A stretch of 64,000 bases of DNA from an uncultured Agathobacter sp. (GTDB lineage: Bacteria > Bacillota > Clostridia > Lachnospirales > Lachnospiraceae). The stretch lies in NCBI GenBank assembly GCA_934365945.1, contig CAKRNE010000011.1:20699-84698 (forward strand). Direction: 5' to 3'. A program made the translations under genes and the position numbers. The notes under the pieces were generated by a model, which worked only from the letters and a program-made list of their open reading frames with translations, did no database searches and was not told where the DNA came from. This document shows positions 61,963-64,000 of the stretch, in pieces. Position 1 is the stretch's first letter. Every line of letters begins with the position of its first letter.

Positions 61963-63333
61963 ATGGCAAAAGGAAAAACATCTGTATTTTTCTGCCAGGA
62001 ATGTGGTTATGAATCGGCAAAATGGATGGGACAATGCCCGGCCTGTAAGGAATGGAATACATTTGTAGAGGAAACAGTAGATAAAAAGTCAATAAGCTCA
62101 TCGGGAAAAGTAAAAAAAGAATCAAAGGAGGCACAGGTGTTTCCTCTTTCAGCAGTGAAAAGCGAGAAGGAGGAGCGTATAGTGACAGGCATAGCCGAGT
62201 TTGACAGAGTGCTCGGTGGAGGGATAGTGAGGGGCTCACTTGTACTTGTGGGAGGAGATCCGGGTATAGGAAAATCCACGCTTTTGCTCCAGGTATGCAG
62301 GGAGCTTTCGCTAAAAAAAGTGCCATTACTTTATGTGTCAGGTGAGGAATCACTGCATCAGATAAAGATGCGTGCAGACAGGCTTGGCGATTTCACGGAT
62401 TCTCTGGAGCTTTTATGTGAGACAAGTCTTGATATAGCAAAGGATGTGATTCAGCGCAAAAAACCTGAGGTTGTTGTAATTGATTCCATTCAGACCATGT
62501 ACAATGAGGAGATATCATCGGCCCCCGGAAGCGTTTCACAGGTCAGGGAGACAACCGGAGTGCTCATGCAGCTTGCAAAGACTCTCGGCATTTCAATTTT
62601 TATAGTAGGACATGTGACAAAGGATGGTGCGGTCGCTGGACCTAGGACATTAGAGCACATGGTTGACACAGTACTTTATTTTGAGGGTGACAGGTATGAG
62701 TCATACAGGATACTCAGAGGAGTAAAAAACAGATTTGGTTCAACCAATGAGATAGGCGTATTTGAAATGAAGGCGGAGGGGCTGGTTGAGGTAGAAAATC
62801 CGTCAGAGTATATGCTTAGCGGCAAGCCCGAGGGGGCATCGGGGTCAATTGTCACATGCTCCATAGAGGGGAGCAGGCCGATACTTCTTGAGATACAGGC
62901 GCTTGTCTGCCACAGCTTTTTTAATAATCCAAGGCGTACGGCGAATGGTACAGATTACAATAAAGTAAACCTGCTCATGGCGGTTCTTGAAAAAAGGGCA
63001 AACCTGCCACTGTCAGACTGTGACGCTTATGTGAATATAGCAGGCGGTATAAGGATGAATGAACCGGCGATAGACCTCGGGATTGTGCTTGCAATCGCAT
63101 CCAGCAAAAAGGATATTATAGTGCGTGAGGATACCATATGCTTTGGAGAGGTGGGCTTAAGCGGTGAGGTGCGCGGAGTTACCATGTCCGAGCAGCGTGT
63201 AGCTGAGGCAAAGAAGCTTGGATTTAAAAAGTGTATTGTCCCAAGAGTGTGCCTTGCGGGAGTGTCACATATCAGAGGAATTGAGATTGTCGGTGTAGCG
63301 AATATCAAAGAAGCGATAGAAGCTATCAGATAG
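61963..63333 (+). CDS. radA: DNA repair protein RadA
   Basis: 456 residues. N-terminal zinc finger CQECGYESAKWMGQCPACKEW (C-x2-C...C-x2-C; shown in pieces CQECG and CPACKEW). RecA-like ATPase with Walker A GGDPGIGKSTLLLQV, DSIQTMYNEE and the RadA-specific KNRFG motif in RGVKNRFGSTNE. C-terminal Lon-protease-like domain (ANLPLSDCDAYVNIAGG, FGEVGLSGEVRGV). RadA is a branch-migration helicase in recombination repair. clpC-radA proximity is conserved in Firmicutes. Confidence 0.96.
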   Translation: MAKGKTSVFFCQECGYESAKWMGQCPACKEWNTFVEETVDKKSISSSGKVKKESKEAQVFPLSAVKSEKEERIVTGIAEFDRVLGGGIVRGSLVLVGGDPGIGKSTLLLQVCRELSLKKVPLLYVSGEESLHQIKMRADRLGDFTDSLELLCETSLDIAKDVIQRKKPEVVVIDSIQTMYNEEISSAPGSVSQVRETTGVLMQLAKTLGISIFIVGHVTKDGAVAGPRTLEHMVDTVLYFEGDRYESYRILRGVKNRFGSTNEIGVFEMKAEGLVEVENPSEYMLSGKPEGASGSIVTCSIEGSRPILLEIQALVCHSFFNNPRRTANGTDYNKVNLLMAVLEKRANLPLSDCDAYVNIAGGIRMNEPAIDLGIVLAIASSKKDIIVREDTICFGEVGLSGEVRGVTMSEQRVAEAKKLGFKKCIVPRVCLAGVSHIRGIEIVGVANIKEAIEAIR

Positions 63334-63346
63334 TATATAAAAATAC

Positions 63347-63443
63347 GTAACTATTCAGAACCATTGAGAACGAGAAAAGCTGATGCGTCATGCTTGCATG
63401 TAGGCAGCAGCTTTTTTGTTATTAAGGTGGCATGAATAGAGGC
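63347..63443 (+). repeat. Short palindromic repeat family (TAACTATTCA), copy D, enclosing radA terminator
   Basis: GTAACTATTCAGAA (63347-63360) at the left end and TGAATAGAGGC (63433-63443) at the right, the latter diverged. In between, TGAGAAC and AAAGCTGATG match copy B, and AAGGTGGC matches copy C. Confidence 0.6.
63374..63418 (+). terminator. Rho-independent terminator of radA
   Basis: AAAAGCTG pairs with CAGCTTTT across an internal GCATG...CATGC-type pairing (TGCTTGCATG region), followed by TTTTGTT. It lies inside the repeat copy D. Confidence 0.8.
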
Positions 63444-63554
63444 AATGTTATACACTGATAATAATTGTGAAAATTGTATATAATAAACAGACAATTTAGA
63501 AAACTTATAATTTTTAAGGCTATTTTGCTTCTTTAATAATTTGGAAAAAATCCG

Positions 63555-63583
63555 TTGACATATGTGTGTCGGGATGATATTAT
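63555..63583 (+). promoter_or_regulatory. Tandem promoter 1 of putative rRNA operon
   Basis: TTGACA (63555-63560), 17-nt spacer, TATTAT (63578-63583). It is the farthest upstream of four. Confidence 0.75.
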
Positions 63584-63697
63584 ATCAAAGCTGACTCGCG
63601 GGACACATTGAGTTGTAGAGCCTGAGAGTTACATTTTACAGACATGACTTTATAAATATTGCTTTGAAAATAAGCTGAAAAGTTATGAAAAAAGTTC

Positions 63698-63726
63698 TTG
63701 ACAAATGAAAAACATTTTGATAGAAT
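63698..63726 (+). promoter_or_regulatory. Tandem promoter 2 of putative rRNA operon
   Basis: TTGACA (63698-63703), 17-nt spacer, TAGAAT (63721-63726). The start is followed by a CTGTC-GCAA-GACAG hairpin. Confidence 0.85.
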
Positions 63727-63784
63727 AAACAAGCTGTCGCAAGACAGAGGACTTGAAAATTAAGTTCGAAAGTGAAAAAAGTTC

Positions 63785-63813
63785 TTGACAAACAAAATGA
63801 GTTTTGATAGAAT
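63785..63813 (+). promoter_or_regulatory. Tandem promoter 3 of putative rRNA operon
   Basis: TTGACA (63785-63790), 17-nt spacer, TAGAAT (63808-63813), exactly 87 bp after the previous one and followed by the same hairpin. Confidence 0.85.
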
Positions 63814-63871
63814 AAACAAGCTGTCGCAAGACAGAGAACTTAAAAACAAAGTTCAAAAAATAAAAAAGTGC

Positions 63872-63900
63872 TTGACAAACGAACAGTGATTTGATAGAAT
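63872..63900 (+). promoter_or_regulatory. Tandem promoter 4 of putative rRNA operon
   Basis: TTGACA (63872-63877), 17-nt spacer, TAGAAT (63895-63900), again 87 bp on. It is followed by a diverged CTGTCGCAAGAAAG. Confidence 0.85.
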
Positions 63901-63923
63901 AATAAAGCTGTCGCAAGAAAGCG

Positions 63924-64000
63924 AAACAAAGAACATTGATAACTGAACAGTGAGAAACCTTGAAAGATTTTGAGAATCAATCAGAACGCTTCAATGAAAA
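63924..64000 (+). other. Probable pre-16S rRNA leader (operon continues beyond window)
   Basis: After the last promoter no ORF or tRNA begins before the edge. The sequence GAACATTGATAACTGAACAG, then AGAACGCTTCAATG, resembles rRNA leader sequences of Lachnospiraceae. This identification is from recollection of the style of such leaders plus the four strong tandem promoters; the 16S gene itself is not in the window. Confidence 0.55.

Larger units (their letters stand above)
63698..63923 (+). repeat. 87-bp tandem promoter repeats
   Basis: Two full units (63698-63784, 63785-63871) and a partial third each contain promoter, AAACAAGCTGTCGCAAGACAG-like start region and an A-rich tail. Divergence increases toward the third unit. 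It is not CRISPR-like: the repeats carry functional promoter boxes and there are no spacers. Confidence 0.8.

Noticed and set aside
63683..63916. Minus-strand ORF with internal peptide repeats
   Set aside because: The repeats are the 87-bp promoter cassettes read backwards; no start context or family.
63698..63923. Possible CRISPR array because of regular repeats
   Set aside because: Repeat unit is 87 bp, contains promoter boxes, has no unique spacers, and no cas genes are in the window.

Overview
The window looks like a chromosomal segment of a low-to-moderate GC anaerobic Firmicute of the family Lachnospiraceae (Agathobacter/Eubacterium rectale or Roseburia-like). This is an inference from gene order and content: dgt-dnaG-rpoD-trmK; the conserved Firmicutes block priA-def-fmt-rsmB-rlmN-prpC-prkC-rsgA-rpe-thiN preceded by pyrBI; clpC-radA next to an rRNA promoter region; PPi-type phosphofructokinase; L-lactate dehydrogenase; and protein families common in this group (DUF5685, DUF3737, DUF1002, HAAS). 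Nearly all genes are on the plus strand. The minus-strand exceptions are rnpB, one PH-like gene and the ldt/pfp pair.

Layout. 0-2.7 kb is accessory: a PadR/HAAS pair cut by the window edge, a frameshifted methyltransferase remnant, a toxin-antitoxin locus whose toxin looks internally deleted, and a GNAT acetyltransferase. 2.7-4.4 kb holds two tRNA-Leu genes (AAG and CAG anticodons) around a threonine aldolase-family gene. 6.1-13.8 kb is the replication/transcription operon dgt-dnaG-rpoD-trmK-nucleoside kinase-hydrolase. rnpB lies on the minus strand at 13.9-14.3 kb. 14.5-17.2 kb carries a zinc-ribbon membrane protein, a DUF5685 protein, a DnaJ-like protein and a PH-like protein. 17.5-31.7 kb is pyrBI plus the translation, rRNA-modification and Ser/Thr-kinase cluster. 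31.8-37.3 kb has a large TPR-GGDEF protein, an Eis-like acetyltransferase and DegV. 37.5-42.8 kb is metabolic: leuA fused to an AraC-type DNA-binding domain, ldh, a DUF3737 gene and a MalY-type lyase. 43.1-47.2 kb is a DtxR/MntR-like regulator followed by a heterodimeric ABC exporter. 48-54.4 kb contains an L,D-transpeptidase, pfp, a radical SAM activase homologue, an LD-carboxypeptidase and a DUF1002 protein. 54.6-58.95 kb encodes a secreted dockerin-bearing glucosaminidase and a membrane-anchored surface protein. 59-63.3 kb is clpC, an unknown small gene and radA. The window ends in four tandem promoters that probably drive an rRNA operon beyond the edge.

The most unusual signal is not a protein. 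Three large palindromic elements (7130-7388, 47250-47531, 47689-47980; 259-292 bp) share a conserved core but have quite different outer arms. Within each copy the two arms still pair almost perfectly over 33, 41 and 53 bp. An internal hairpin likewise changes sequence completely while keeping its pairing. Each copy starts 10-29 bp after a stop codon. A second, shorter repeat family built on TAACTATTCA/TGAATAGTTA occurs at five intergenic sites, several times around a terminator. A further 155-bp palindrome lies between prkC and rsgA. Other items worth a look are the LeuA-AraC fusion with a matching cluster of half-sites in its own upstream region, and three promoters at exact 87-bp periodicity at the right end.
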